Part shown: positions 34,141 through 42,207 of the stretch, in pieces
Position numbering within the stretch: the stretch's first letter is position 1
How the letters are laid out: each line of letters opens with the position of its first letter
Assembly (NCBI RefSeq): GCF_000682675.1
Contig: NZ_AWFA01000019.1
Location: forward strand, 1-42,207
DNA: 42,207 bases
Source of the DNA: Hyphomonas pacifica
Lineage (GTDB): Bacteria; Pseudomonadota; Alphaproteobacteria; Caulobacterales; Hyphomonadaceae
Direction: 5' to 3'
Translations under genes and position numbers: made by a program
Notes under the pieces: generated by a model
What the model saw: the letters and a program-made list of their open reading frames with translations, nothing else
Database searches by the model: none
What the model was told of the DNA's origin: nothing

Positions 34141-35451
34141 ATGCGCGTCGCGATGATTGGTACCGGCTATGTAGGCCTGGTGAGCGGAGCCTGTTTTGCT
34201 GATTTCGGACACGTTGTGACGTGTGTCGACAAGGATGCAACAAAGATCGAAAAGCTTAAGGCTGGCATCATGCCGATCTATGAGCCTGGGCTGGATAGCC
34301 TGGTCGCGAAGAATGTCGAGGAAGAGCGTCTGTTCTTCACAACTGAGGCGAAAGACGCGATCAAGGATGCCGATGCGGTATTTATCGCTGTAGGCACGCC
34401 ATCCCGCCGCGGCGATGGCCATGCGGACCTTTCCTATGTCTATTCTGCTGCAGAAGAGATCGCCCAGCTGATGGACGGTTTCACCGTCGTTGTCACCAAG
34501 TCGACCGTTCCGGTCGGCACGGGTGACGAAGTGGAAGAGATTATCCGCAAGGCCCGCCCGGATGGTGACTTTGCCGTTGTCTCAAACCCGGAATTCCTGC
34601 GGGAAGGTGCGGCGATCAAGGACTTCAAGATTCCGGACCGCGTCGTCGTCGGCACTGAAGACGAGCGCGCCCGCAATGTGATGAAGGAACTCTATCGTCC
34701 GCTGTTCCTGAATGAGACACCGATCCTGTTCACGGCGCGCCGGACGTCAGAACTGATCAAATATGCCGCCAACGCCTTCCTGGCCGTGAAGATCACCTTC
34801 ATCAACGAGATGGCTGATCTGTGCGAGAAGGTTGGCGCGAATGTGCAGGAAGTGTCCCGCGGGATAGGTCTGGACGGTCGGATCGGCAAGAAATTCCTGA
34901 ATGCCGGGCCGGGCTATGGCGGCTCCTGCTTTCCGAAAGACACGCTGGCCCTGACCAAGACGGCGAATGACTATAATTCTCCCGTCCGCATCGTCGACAC
35001 GGTGGTTGAGGTAAACGCTGCCCGCAAGAAGGCGATGGCCGGCAAGGTTATCGAGGCCATGGGCGGCGATGTCAGCGGCAAGACGATCGGCGTGCTGGGC
35101 CTGGCCTTCAAGCAGAACACCGATGACATGCGCGATGCGCCTAGCCTGGACATCATCCCCGCGCTGCAAGCCGCCGGAGCCACGATCCAGGCCTATGATC
35201 CTGAAGCCATGGAAGAGGCCTCCCACCTGCTGAACGATGTGACCTTTACCAAGAGCGCCTATGAGGCTGTTCAAGATGCAGATGCGATGGTCATCATCAC
35301 CGAATGGGACCAGTTCCGTGCGTTGGATCTGGATCGGATCAAGGGGGCCCTCAACTCTAATATTGTGGTAGACCTCCGGAACATCTATGCACCAGACGAT
35401 ATGGCGGCCCGCGGATTCCACTATTTCTCCATTGGCCGTCCCAGCGTCTGA
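34141..35451 (+). CDS. ugd: UDP-glucose 6-dehydrogenase
   Basis: The 436-residue enzyme has the NAD-binding start [47 protein letters not shown], the catalytic cysteine in [16 protein letters not shown], and the C-terminal [19 protein letters not shown]. It oxidises UDP-glucose twice to UDP-glucuronate for capsule, exopolysaccharide or lipopolysaccharide. Length and all key residues are normal. The transaldolase gene follows after 26 bases. Confidence 0.96.
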   Translation: MRVAMIGTGYVGLVSGACFADFGHVVTCVDKDATKIEKLKAGIMPIYEPGLDSLVAKNVEEERLFFTTEAKDAIKDADAVFIAVGTPSRRGDGHADLSYVYSAAEEIAQLMDGFTVVVTKSTVPVGTGDEVEEIIRKARPDGDFAVVSNPEFLREGAAIKDFKIPDRVVVGTEDERARNVMKELYRPLFLNETPILFTARRTSELIKYAANAFLAVKITFINEMADLCEKVGANVQEVSRGIGLDGRIGKKFLNAGPGYGGSCFPKDTLALTKTANDYNSPVRIVDTVVEVNAARKKAMAGKVIEAMGGDVSGKTIGVLGLAFKQNTDDMRDAPSLDIIPALQAAGATIQAYDPEAMEEASHLLNDVTFTKSAYEAVQDADAMVIITEWDQFRALDLDRIKGALNSNIVVDLRNIYAPDDMAARGFHYFSIGRPSV

Positions 35452-35477
35452 GACTTAAAGAGAACAGGACAGGACAG

Positions 35478-36128
35478 ATGAAATTTTTCGTAGATACCGC
35501 CGACACCAAGGATATCGCCGATCTGGCTGAAAGCGGCATGATTGACGGTGTGACCACGAACCCGTCCCTCATCGCGAAAGCCGGCCGTCCCTTTGCGGAT
35601 GTCATTCAGGAAATCTGCGAGATCGTGCCGGGTCCGGTCAGCGCAGAAGTGGTCGCCACAGACTATGAGGGCATGATCACCGAGGGCCGTAAATTGGCGA
35701 AGATCGCTGACAACGTTGCCGTAAAGCTGCCGCTGACCTGGGACGGGCTGAAAGCCTGCCGCACGCTGTCGGGTGACGGAACGCAGGTTAACGTGACGCT
35801 CTGCTTCTCGGCCAATCAGGCGCTTCTGGCTGCTAAGGCGGGCGCGACCTTTATTTCTCCCTTCATCGGCCGTCTGGACGATATCAATATCGATGGCATG
35901 GAATTGATCGCGGACATCCGCCAGATCTATGACAATTATCTGTTTGACACGGAAATCCTGGCGGCCTCCATCCGCTCTGCGAACCATGTGAAGCTGTCTG
36001 CCCTGGCTGGCGCTGATGTGGCGACGATGCCTCCGGGCGTCATCAAGTCACTGGCCAATCATCCGCTGACCGACAAGGGCCTGGAAATCTTCCTTGCCGA
36101 CGCACAGAAGGCCGGTATCAAGGTCTGA
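35478..36128 (+). CDS. tal: Transaldolase (short, Fsa-type)
   Basis: The 216-residue protein is a short transaldolase: [33 protein letters not shown], the Schiff-base lysine in [13 protein letters not shown], and [31 protein letters not shown]. It exchanges dihydroxyacetone units between sugar phosphates in the pentose phosphate pathway. Related short enzymes can act as fructose-6-phosphate aldolases; [14 protein letters not shown] residues here suit transaldolase. It lies between ugd and thiD, which starts four bases after its stop. Confidence 0.94.
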   Translation: MKFFVDTADTKDIADLAESGMIDGVTTNPSLIAKAGRPFADVIQEICEIVPGPVSAEVVATDYEGMITEGRKLAKIADNVAVKLPLTWDGLKACRTLSGDGTQVNVTLCFSANQALLAAKAGATFISPFIGRLDDINIDGMELIADIRQIYDNYLFDTEILAASIRSANHVKLSALAGADVATMPPGVIKSLANHPLTDKGLEIFLADAQKAGIKV

Positions 36129-36132
36129 TCCG

Positions 36133-36948
36133 ATGGCACAGCCAGAGGGTCCGCAGGGCCGTGTCTTGATCATCGCCGGGTCTGATTCCGGCGGTGGGGC
36201 AGGCATCCAGGCGGATATCAAGGCCATCACGATGCTGGGCGGTTATGCGATGACCGCCATCACCGCCATCACGGCGCAGGACACACATGGTGTACAAAGT
36301 GTGTGGCCTGTGCCGCTGGATGGGGTGCTCAAGCAGATTGACATGACCCTGAAGGATATTGGCGCAGACGCGATCAAGACCGGTATGCTTGGCAGTGCCG
36401 AACTGGTCGAGGCAATTGCCGAGCGTCTATCGGAACTGGCGATCCTGGTACCGCGCGTAATTGATCCTGTCATGATTTCCACATCGGGCCATCGTCTGGT
36501 AGACGAGAAAGCCGTTGGTGCCATCCGGTCCGAACTCGTTCCTGGCGCGCGGCTGGTGACGCCCAATGCACCAGAGGCTGAAGTGCTGAGCGGCAAGGTG
36601 GTTGAAACCGTAGACGGACAACGCCGTGCCGCAGAAGCGCTGCTGGAACTCGGCGCGAATGGCGTGCTGGTCAAGGGCGGCCATATTGGCGGGAGCATCA
36701 TCCATGATGTGCTGCAGACGACGACCGGAGAGTGGATCTTTGAAAGCCCGCGCATCGAGACGACATCTACACATGGCACAGGCTGTACGCTGGCCTCGGC
36801 CATTGCCGCGCTTCTGGGGCAGGGGCTGAGCGTGCCGGACTCGGTTGAGCGTGCGCGTGACTATCTGCTCGAAGCCATCCGTACCGCGAAGGGCTTTGGC
36901 CATGGCCACGGTCCGGTCAATCATGGCTGGATGCTGGACGAGCAATAG
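36133..36948 (+). CDS. thiD: Hydroxymethylpyrimidine/phosphomethylpyrimidine kinase
   Basis: The 271-residue ribokinase-fold enzyme begins GRVLIIAGSDSGGGAGIQAD and has AITAITAQDTHGV, VIDPVMISTSGHRL, LVTPNAPEAEVLSG and the anion-hole motif THGTGCTLASAIAA. ThiD phosphorylates HMP and HMP-P for thiamine synthesis. I use the ATG at 36133, after the transaldolase stop. An in-frame start upstream would overlap that gene and adds 13 unconserved residues. No thiamine riboswitch is visible and no other thi gene is near. Confidence 0.95.
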   Translation: MAQPEGPQGRVLIIAGSDSGGGAGIQADIKAITMLGGYAMTAITAITAQDTHGVQSVWPVPLDGVLKQIDMTLKDIGADAIKTGMLGSAELVEAIAERLSELAILVPRVIDPVMISTSGHRLVDEKAVGAIRSELVPGARLVTPNAPEAEVLSGKVVETVDGQRRAAEALLELGANGVLVKGGHIGGSIIHDVLQTTTGEWIFESPRIETTSTHGTGCTLASAIAALLGQGLSVPDSVERARDYLLEAIRTAKGFGHGHGPVNHGWMLDEQ

Positions 36949-37033
36949 AGCGCCTCAACGGATATTGAGAAATCATCGTTTCTCCGGTGCCCGGCCTTGT
37001 GGCATGAAGCCTGCCCGATTGGAGATTTGAACG

Positions 37034-37852
37034 ATGACGAAACTTCCCTTCTACCAGGTCGATGCCTTTGCCTCGAAGCCGTTCGAGGGAAACCAGGCCT
37101 GCATCATGCCGCTGGACGACTTCCTGCCTGACGAGACGCTTCAGGCGATTGCCGCCGAGAACAATGTTTCCGAGACGGCCTATATTGTTCCGGCCGGGGA
37201 GGGCGTCTGGAAGCTGCGCTGGTTTACGCCCGCTGTCGAAGTGCCGCTATGCGGACATGCGACACTGGCCAGCGCGCATGTCTTGTTCAATGAACTGGGC
37301 TTTGATGGCGAAGCGATTGCCTTCGACACGGTCAAGTCCGGCCGCTTGACGGTGCGCCGTCTGAAAGATGGCCGGCTGGAGATGGATCTGCCTGCTTACA
37401 GGATTTTCGAAGTTCCGGTGACGGACGAGATTGCGAGCGCTCTCGGCGCGCGCCCGGTGAAGGCCTGGGGCGGCGCCTATTATGCGGCCATGTTCGAGAC
37501 GCCAGACCAGATCATCGCGCTGGATGTGGACCATGCCGCGCTGAAGGATCTGGGCGAGGATTCGGCAGACTGGCCGCGCGGAAATTTCGGCTGCTTTGCC
37601 AGAGGCGGTGAGGGCGTGGATGTGACCAGCCGTGTCTTCGGGCCCGGCAGCGGCATTGATGAAGACCCCGCCACGGGCAGCTGGCACGCCATGCTGGCGC
37701 CGATCATGCAGGCCGTCACCGGGCAGGATGCCGTGTCCTGCTATCAGGCCTATCCGGGCCGGGGCGCGCATATGGAAACGCGTCTCGAAGGTGACCGGGT
37801 AAAGGTGATCGGCCAGTCCGTCACGGTGATCGAAGGTCAGTTCACACTGTAA
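37034..37852 (+). CDS. PhzF-family isomerase/epimerase-like protein
   Basis: The 272-residue protein has the PhzF fold: PFYQVDAFASKPFEGNQACI, the catalytic glutamate in NNVSETAYIVP, LRWFTPAVEVPLCGHATLAS and DEDPATGSWHAML. PhzF converts a phenazine precursor, but most family members are housekeeping proteins of unknown substrate. No phenazine genes are nearby. GGAGATTTG precedes the ATG. It stands alone after thiD. Confidence 0.9.
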   Translation: MTKLPFYQVDAFASKPFEGNQACIMPLDDFLPDETLQAIAAENNVSETAYIVPAGEGVWKLRWFTPAVEVPLCGHATLASAHVLFNELGFDGEAIAFDTVKSGRLTVRRLKDGRLEMDLPAYRIFEVPVTDEIASALGARPVKAWGGAYYAAMFETPDQIIALDVDHAALKDLGEDSADWPRGNFGCFARGGEGVDVTSRVFGPGSGIDEDPATGSWHAMLAPIMQAVTGQDAVSCYQAYPGRGAHMETRLEGDRVKVIGQSVTVIEGQFTL

Positions 37853-37904
37853 CCAGCGCGTGCGGCCGGCGCGGCGATGGCCGTCCGGTGATCAGGATGC
37901 TGTT

Positions 37905-38297
37905 TCATCTCCGCCGCAAGCGGAGGAGGGCACAGTCAGGCGGGTCGCGCGCGCAGGTACAATATGTGTCGGACAAGATGATCTGCTCACGGCAGGGCGC
38001 GTCTGCCAGTAGGCAGATGCAAACAGGTTCCGTATCCGGCAGATGCGGGCTGGGCGCAAGGCGTTCCCAGGCGCGGATCTTCGGCGGCTCATATGTGTAG
38101 GTTTTTTTGGCCCCGGGCACATCGCCGATATACTGGATGTAGACATTGCCCAATTTGTCGACGACGACAAAGACGTTCCGTCCTGTCCGGCGACGCCACT
38201 CGGTCAGCCGCACCAGATTCCACCACAGCCAGGGCCAACAAAAAGCCCAGACATGTTTGAAGAAGGGACGATAGTGCGGATCCATGCGCGCAAGCAT
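37905..38297 (-). CDS. Uncharacterised small protein, Trp-rich N-terminus
   Basis: I do not recognise this roughly 130-residue protein. From MLARMDPHYRPFFKHVWAFC it continues with WPWLWWNLVRLTEW, a short aromatic, membrane-like patch. Next comes a soluble stretch with NVFVVVDKLGNVYIQYIGD and KTYTYEPPKIRAWERLAP, and a cysteine-rich tail (CICLLADAPC, CTCARDPPDC). The reading is coherent with smooth third-position GC. A start at 38297 or at the second ATG 38285 both lack a clear ribosome site. An in-frame reading reaching 38546 would translate the GC-rich repeats and is not believed. It may sit at the membrane surface. Confidence 0.6.
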   Translation of the reverse strand: MLARMDPHYRPFFKHVWAFCWPWLWWNLVRLTEWRRRTGRNVFVVVDKLGNVYIQYIGDVPGAKKTYTYEPPKIRAWERLAPSPHLPDTEPVCICLLADAPCREQIILSDTYCTCARDPPDCALLRLRRR

Positions 38298-38340
38298 GGC
38301 GCGGGCTGAATACCGGTTGGATTGGGGGCGTGCATTTTTT

Positions 38341-38378
38341 CCCCTCTTCCTCCCGCGTGAGGGGCCGGGGGCGAGGGG
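38341..38378. repeat. GC-rich compound hairpin related to the repeat family, inverted
   Basis: CCCCTC (38341-38346) pairs with GAGGGG (38373-38378), and CCTC (38349-38352) pairs with GAGG (38359-38362) inside it. On the minus strand it reads like the C-rich core of copy A, so it may be an oppositely oriented, diverged member of the same family. Confidence 0.45.
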
Positions 38379-38440
38379 AAACAGGCTTTCGCTCTGCGCC
38401 AGGATCTGCCGTGTAGACAGACGTTTCAGCCGTTGCAGCC

Positions 38441-38524
38441 TTCCGTGCACGTGGGACCTGTACGCTTCCTCACCCCTGACCCCTCTCCCAGAGGGAGAGG
38501 GGGATTGGTGTGGTCTTTTCCGCT
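38441..38524 (+). repeat. Dispersed hairpin repeat, copy A
   Basis: This 84-base element begins TTCCGTGCACG, contains a perfect ten-base hairpin with a three-base loop (CCCCTCTCCC-AGA-GGGAGAGGGG), and ends TGGTGTGGTCTTTTCCGCT. Copy B at 39144-39225 shares the start, the C-rich arm and the last 19 bases in the same orientation. It resembles short dispersed intergenic repeats common in GC-rich proteobacteria. Confidence 0.75.
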
Positions 38525-38610
38525 CCTTGTGGCGGACGAGGCGCATGCCAGTCAGTACCCGGCGTGCCGCTGAACTTCAGACCTGTCTTTGAGGTGGTTC
38601 TTGAAAGAAA

Positions 38611-38907
38611 TCAGTCTTCCAGCCCGCATTCTTTTTCAGCGGCCACTTCATGGGCAGCTTTGATGTAGGAGCGGGCGTAGGGAATATTTGCGGGGTTCAT
38701 CATTGATCGCTTCGCTCCGGCAATTTCCTGTTCCAGTTCTTCACAGCTCTGGCGTGAAAACCGTGCCTTGTTTCCGCCGCTTGCCAGTGCGCCACTTGCG
38801 GCAGAGCCAGCAATCGCTGATCCCGCGGCCCCGGCCACAGTTCCGCATGCGGAAAGGGATGTAAACAGACCGAGCATGGCGGTCGCAACAATCATTTTCT
38901 TTTTCAT
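38611..38907 (-). CDS. Small uncharacterised lipoprotein
   Basis: The 98-residue protein has a lipoprotein signal peptide (IVATAMLGLFTSLSAC, lipobox LSAC, Cys at about 21). A Gly/Ala-rich helix of glycine-zipper look follows (VAGAAGSAIAGSAASGALAS), then a charged C-terminal half with SCEELEQEIAGAKRSM and a final KECGLED. The protein is probably outer-membrane or periplasmic. No family is recognised. GACAG-TTGAT-CTGTC (38923-38937), an inverted repeat, lies 15 bases before the ATG and could be an operator. The gene lies between the two copies of a dispersed repeat. Confidence 0.7.
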   Translation of the reverse strand: MKKKMIVATAMLGLFTSLSACGTVAGAAGSAIAGSAASGALASGGNKARFSRQSCEELEQEIAGAKRSMMNPANIPYARSYIKAAHEVAAEKECGLED

Positions 38908-39227
38908 CTTGGGCAGTCCCTTGACAGTTGATCTGTCTGCTCCTTATCTGCCCCTTCGACTCTTCATTCGTGCCCCCCAGGAGGGGTGCGAAGCGCTTTT
39001 CTTTCATATTCAATGAAATATGCCAGGGCTCACGCGCTATTGCAGCCCGGGTCTGGCGTGACGCGAGCGCCTTGATGACGGGATCGGGGGGATGTGGTTT
39101 TCAATCAGGAACGGATAGGCGCGGGGCCTCTGTGGAAGCAAAATTCCGTGCACGCGGCACCTGCGTGCTCCCTCCCTCCTGACCCCTCTCTAGAGGAAGA
39201 AGGGGGTGGTGTGGTCTTTTCCGCTGT
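38908..39227. other. Intergenic zone with repeat copy B
   Basis: No gene is supported. It contains the inverted repeat at 38923-38937 and repeat copy B at 39144-39225. Nothing else recognisable lies in 39020-39143. Confidence 0.55.
39144..39225 (+). repeat. Dispersed hairpin repeat, copy B (diverged)
   Basis: This 82-base relative of copy A has TTCCGTGCACG at its left edge, CTGACCCCTCTC in the middle and TGGTGTGGTCTTTTCCGCT at the right. Its hairpin is degraded (CCCCTCTCTAGAGGAAGAAG), unlike the perfect stem of copy A. It ends two bases before the stop codon of the next minus-strand gene. Confidence 0.75.
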
Positions 39228-39803
39228 TTAGTCTAAGCCCCAGGGGGCGGGTGGGATGTCTATGGGTTTGGACGTATCAAACTCGACACGGAAGAAGCGT
39301 CCCGGCCGTTCCATTTCATAGGCGAACAGGTTGTGGGTAGGGCGAACTTCGATGGCCCAGATATTGTCTCCTGACTCAGGAATTCCATTGGCATCAAACA
39401 GAGCCTTCGTGGCTTCGTCTGCTGGGAAGTTCAAGCGGCTGCCGCTGAAGCGGTCATCGCGAACGCCGCCATAGCCGGTCACCGGGTCGAGGCTGCCATC
39501 TTCATGGCGGTGCTCATGATGCAGGGCGAGGCGGTCCCGCTCGCGGTGGATGACCCAGATGCGCGAGCGATCATCGCCGACATGAAGCGGGATGCGGATT
39601 TCATCCTTCCCGCAGGATCGGACATGCATGACGATGCGCTCGGCGCGCCAGGCATCGTCTTCTGCATCGTCGCTGACGATCCTGCCTTCGAAAGCCTTGC
39701 CGCAGAGGGCGGAGAGCCGTTGCATGAACTCCGCTTCCTGAACAGTCGGCTGGCTGCATGCGGACAGCAGCAGCGCAGCAACGACGAGGAGGGGGGCACG
39801 CAT
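39228..39803 (-). CDS. Uncharacterised lipoprotein
   Basis: The 191-residue protein has a lipoprotein signal peptide (RAPLLVVAALLLSAC, Cys at about 16). A hydrophilic domain follows with FMQRLSALCGKAFEGRIVSD, RIVMHVRSCGKDEIRIPLHVG, a His-rich stretch LALHHEHRHEDGSLDPVTGYGG and NIWAIEVRPTHNLFAYEMER. The beta-rich domain looks secreted; I know no function for it, although similar proteins seem to recur in marine alphaproteobacteria. It ends at the edge of repeat copy B and starts 11 bases after purH, so it may be read from the purH transcript. Confidence 0.78.
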   Translation of the reverse strand: MRAPLLVVAALLLSACSQPTVQEAEFMQRLSALCGKAFEGRIVSDDAEDDAWRAERIVMHVRSCGKDEIRIPLHVGDDRSRIWVIHRERDRLALHHEHRHEDGSLDPVTGYGGVRDDRFSGSRLNFPADEATKALFDANGIPESGDNIWAIEVRPTHNLFAYEMERPGRFFRVEFDTSKPIDIPPAPWGLD

Positions 39804-39814
39804 CGGGCTGGTCC

Positions 39815-41419
39815 CTAGTGGCGGAAGTGGCGCATGCCGGTGAAGACCATGGCGAGGCCGGCCTCGTCGGCGGCGGCGATGACTTCATCATCGCGGATGG
39901 AGCCGCCTGGCTGGATCACCGCAGTCGCGCCGGCGGAGGCCGCTTGCAGCAGACCGTCCGGGAAGGGGAAGAAGGCGTCGGAGGCGGCAACGCAGCCCTT
40001 TGTTTTCGGCTCAGCCCAGCCAGCCACTTCGGCGGCGTCTTCGGCCTTGCGCGCCGCGATACGGGCGCTGTCGATGCGGCTCATCTGGCCCGCGCCGATG
40101 CCGACGGTTGCGCCGTCTTTCGCATAAATGATGGTGTTGGATTTGACGTGCTTGGCGACGCGCCAGGCAAACAGCATGTCTTCCAGCTCCTGCTCGGTCG
40201 GCGCCTTCTTGGTGACGACTTTCAGGTCTGCCTTCGTAATGCGGCCAAAGTCCCGGTCCTGCATCAGGAAGCCGCCCGCAACGGTTTTCACGAAACGACC
40301 GGCAGCGGCCGGATCGGGCAGGCCTTCGGTGATCAGGAGACGGAGGTTTTTCTTCTTCGCGAAGACAGCTTCAGCGGCGGCATCCGCGCCGGGGGCGATG
40401 ACGACTTCGGTGAAGATCTGGGAGATTTCTTTCGCGGTCTCTTCATCCAGCGCGCGGTTCAGGGCGACGATGCCGCCAAAGGCTGAGGTCGAGTCGCAGG
40501 CAAGCGCCGCGCGGTAGGCCTCGATGATGCTCGACCCCTGCGCGACGCCGCAGGGGTTGGCGTGCTTGATGATGGCGACGGCAGGCGTTTCCGCCCCCAG
40601 TTCGCCGATCAGCTCATAGGCCGCGTCGGTGTCGTTGATGTTGTTGTAGGAAAGTTCCTTGCCCTGCAGCTGTTTCGCAGTGGCGACGCCGGGGCGCTGC
40701 TCTCCCGTGACATAGAAAGCGGCCTTCTGGTGCGGGTTTTCGCCATAGCGCAGGCTCTGCTGAAGCTTGCCGCCAAGCGCAGCCCAGTCAGGCGCGGTTT
40801 CATCCAGCTGCGCGGCATACCACGACGAGATCGCAGAATCGTAGGCCGCGGTGCGGGCATAGGTTTTCGCGGCCAGCTTGCGGCAGAGCGCGACGGAGAC
40901 CTGGCCGTCATTCGCGTCCATTTCGGCGAGAACGGCATCGACGTCTCCGCCATCGGTGCAGACGGCAACAAAGCTGCCATTCTTGGCCGCGGCGCGCAGC
41001 ATGGCCGGGCCGCCAATGTCGATATTCTCGACACAGGTTTCGAAGTCTGCGCCTGAGGCGACGGTTGCCTCGAATGGGTAGAGATTGACGTAGATAAGGT
41101 CGATGGCGCCGATGCCGTGGGTCTCGGCGTCTTTCACATGGGAAGGATTGTCGCGCAGATAGAGCAGGCCGCCATGCACTGCCGGGTGCAGCGTCTTCAC
41201 GCGGCCATCCATCATTTCGGGGAAGCCGGTCAGGTCAGAGACGTCTTTCACGTCAAGGCCGGCTTCTTTCAGGAGTTTCGACGTGCCGCCGGTGGACACG
41301 AGCTCGACGCCCTTTTCGGCCAGATTCCGGGCCTGGTCTACAAGGCCGGTCTTGTCGGAAACGGACAGGAGGGCGCGGCGAATGCGAACGGGGGTTCCGC
41401 TCGTGGCGGCATCAGTCAT
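39815..41419 (-). CDS. purH: Bifunctional AICAR transformylase/IMP cyclohydrolase
   Basis: The 534-residue enzyme performs the last two steps of IMP synthesis. The N-terminal cyclohydrolase domain has [56 protein letters not shown] and LIYVNLYPF. The C-terminal transformylase has [28 protein letters not shown] with the catalytic Lys-His, [11 protein letters not shown] and [32 protein letters not shown] precedes the ATG on the minus strand. Length is typical. Confidence 0.98.
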   Translation of the reverse strand: MTDAATSGTPVRIRRALLSVSDKTGLVDQARNLAEKGVELVSTGGTSKLLKEAGLDVKDVSDLTGFPEMMDGRVKTLHPAVHGGLLYLRDNPSHVKDAETHGIGAIDLIYVNLYPFEATVASGADFETCVENIDIGGPAMLRAAAKNGSFVAVCTDGGDVDAVLAEMDANDGQVSVALCRKLAAKTYARTAAYDSAISSWYAAQLDETAPDWAALGGKLQQSLRYGENPHQKAAFYVTGEQRPGVATAKQLQGKELSYNNINDTDAAYELIGELGAETPAVAIIKHANPCGVAQGSSIIEAYRAALACDSTSAFGGIVALNRALDEETAKEISQIFTEVVIAPGADAAAEAVFAKKKNLRLLITEGLPDPAAAGRFVKTVAGGFLMQDRDFGRITKADLKVVTKKAPTEQELEDMLFAWRVAKHVKSNTIIYAKDGATVGIGAGQMSRIDSARIAARKAEDAAEVAGWAEPKTKGCVAASDAFFPFPDGLLQAASAGATAVIQPGGSIRDDEVIAAADEAGLAMVFTGMRHFRH

Positions 41420-41485
41420 GGGAAATATCCTCTGGCGCAGGCATGATGGCTTGTGCCGCGGGGCGTAGCATGAAAGGGCTGTGCG

Positions 41486-42207
41486 TCAAGCGCTCCAGCG
41501 CCGCGCCTTTTCAGCGCGTTCAATAGCATATTCCGGCACCAGTATGCCAAGAAGGCGCAGGGCCTCTGACCGTTCACGCCGCGATGCGGCCTCGATGATT
41601 TCCTTCAGGCGTTTTTCGAACAGTTCTGACGGGATGGTGCAATTGTCCACACGGTTGACGCCCTCGACTGGTGTCTTGCTGACATGCTCATGTTCATAGG
41701 TAAGCACTTCATGCATCTTTTCACCGTCACGAAGACCGGTTGTGGTGATCTTGATATCCACGCCGGGCACCAGGCCTTTCAGGCGGATCATCGTCTCGGC
41801 CAGTTGCAGGATCGGCATGGGTTCCCCCATGTCCAGCACGAAAAGGCCCGTATGAGCAGGCGTATCCTGAAGCGTGGCGGCCTGAAGCACAAGGGCAGAG
41901 GCCTCCTCCACGGTCATGAAGTAACGCGTGACATTCGGATCGGTCAGCGTGACTGGACCGCCCGCAGAGATCTGGCGCTCGAAAAGAGGCACAACGGAGC
42001 CGGAGGAGCCGAGCACATTGCCAAAACGCACAATCGAGGCCGCCATGCCGGATTCGGCAGCGATCTGCGTGATCGCCATTTCGGCAAGGCGTTTGGTGGC
42101 ACCCATGACATTATCCGGATCAACGGCCTTGTCGGTCGAGATGAAGACAAACCGCTTTGCGCCCACGGCTGCAGCCGCCCGAACGGAGTGGATTGCGCCC
42201 GCCACAT
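41486..42207 (-). CDS. FlaA1/WbpM-type nucleotide-sugar dehydratase, C-terminal part
   Basis: The gene is cut by the window edge; only the last 240 or so residues are seen. They match the C-terminal SDR domain of UDP-N-acetylglucosamine 4,6-dehydratases of the WbpM/FlaA1/CapD type: KRFVFISTDKAVDPDNVMGATKRLAE, RFGNVLGSSGSVVPLFERQI, GGPVTLTDPNVTRYFMTVEEA and GLRDGEKMHEVL. The usual SDR catalytic Tyr is Met in NVMGATK, as in the long membrane-bound members. The first ATG visible is internal, so the N-terminus, probably with membrane helices, lies right of the window. It supplies deoxysugars for surface polysaccharide and would complement ugd. Confidence 0.9.
   Translation of the reverse strand, partial: VAGAIHSVRAAAAVGAKRFVFISTDKAVDPDNVMGATKRLAEMAITQIAAESGMAASIVRFGNVLGSSGSVVPLFERQISAGGPVTLTDPNVTRYFMTVEEASALVLQAATLQDTPAHTGLFVLDMGEPMPILQLAETMIRLKGLVPGVDIKITTTGLRDGEKMHEVLTYEHEHVSKTPVEGVNRVDNCTIPSELFEKRLKEIIEAASRRERSEALRLLGILVPEYAIERAEKARRWSA

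Larger units (their letters stand above)
38298..38610. other. Intergenic zone with GC-rich hairpin repeats
   Basis: No gene is supported. The stretch holds a compound hairpin at 38341-38378 and repeat copy A at 38441-38524, both of C4-T-C/G-A-G4 composition. The apparent reading frames across them change meaning with each repeat and look non-coding. Confidence 0.55.

Noticed and set aside
36962-36985. GAGAAA-N6-TTTCTC hairpin after thiD
   Set aside because: A six-base stem with no T run; too weak to call a terminator or operator.
36949-37033. A thiamine riboswitch near thiD
   Set aside because: No THI-box core was seen either before or after thiD.
38298-38546. N-terminal extension of the small protein at 37905-38297
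   Set aside because: The extra frame translates the GC-rich hairpin repeats (SPSPSGRGVRGEE, PLAPGPSRGRKRG), a pattern typical of repeats read as protein.
1-42207. CRISPR array, tRNA or rRNA genes, insertion sequences, prophage or conjugation genes
   Set aside because: Read through both strands; no regularly spaced repeats, no tRNA cloverleaf, no transposase, integrase or phage-like proteins were found.

Overview
The window is GC-rich, gene-dense chromosomal DNA from an alphaproteobacterium. The most likely group is Caulobacterales/Maricaulales, for example Hyphomonadaceae. That placement is inferred from gene content and order: a SUV3-like helicase, S4 protein, 7Fe ferredoxin and CarD run; ybgC-tolQRAB-pal-cpoB-tilS-ftsH; sdhCDAB with a covalent-FAD flavoprotein; and a BigR/SqrR-type sulfur cassette. 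No sequence search was available, so genus level is not claimed. I see no rRNA, tRNA, CRISPR array, insertion sequence, phage or plasmid backbone.

Region by region. Positions 1-6400 carry an LpxH-like phosphoesterase, then an overlapping run (SUV3-like helicase, S4 RNA-binding protein, TerB-like protein), ferredoxin FdxA and the RNA-polymerase-binding regulator CarD, closed by a strong terminator, then a small Sel1-like protein. Positions 6400-12520 hold a minus-strand acyl-CoA ligase. Divergent from it is a tightly overlapping set proA-nadD-thiF-like, followed by an alpha/beta hydrolase and a lipocalin lipoprotein. Positions 12549-21749 are the envelope/division block: ybgC, tolQ, tolR, tolA, tolB, (terminator, new promoter) pal, (terminator) cpoB, tilS, ftsH.

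Positions 21900-26560 hold a GNAT acetyltransferase, an RDD-family membrane-protein gene broken by two frameshifts, and the succinate dehydrogenase operon sdhCDAB on the minus strand. Positions 26600-30810 hold a secreted DUF885 metallopeptidase-like protein, then a persulfide-dioxygenase-like metallo-beta-lactamase-fold enzyme divergent from an ArsR-family regulator, a membrane-anchored rhodanese and a TauE/SafE exporter. The last four look like one reactive-sulfur detoxification unit.

Positions 30850-37852 are metabolic genes: a glutamine-amidotransferase-like protein, phosphomannomutase/phosphoglucomutase, glutathione S-transferase, UDP-glucose dehydrogenase, transaldolase, thiD and a PhzF-family isomerase. 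Positions 37900-39800 are an accessory patch with three small uncharacterised genes (two of them lipoproteins) and dispersed GC-rich hairpin repeats. The window ends with purH and the C-terminal part of a FlaA1/WbpM-type nucleotide-sugar dehydratase, both on the minus strand.

I did not find a clearly new multi-gene system. The items most worth a second look are the sulfur cassette with its unusual cysteine-rich regulator, the doubly frameshifted RDD gene, the repeat family at 38.3-39.2 kb, a strongly initiated 19-codon ORF coupled to the helicase, and a CtrA-like site upstream of tolQ.
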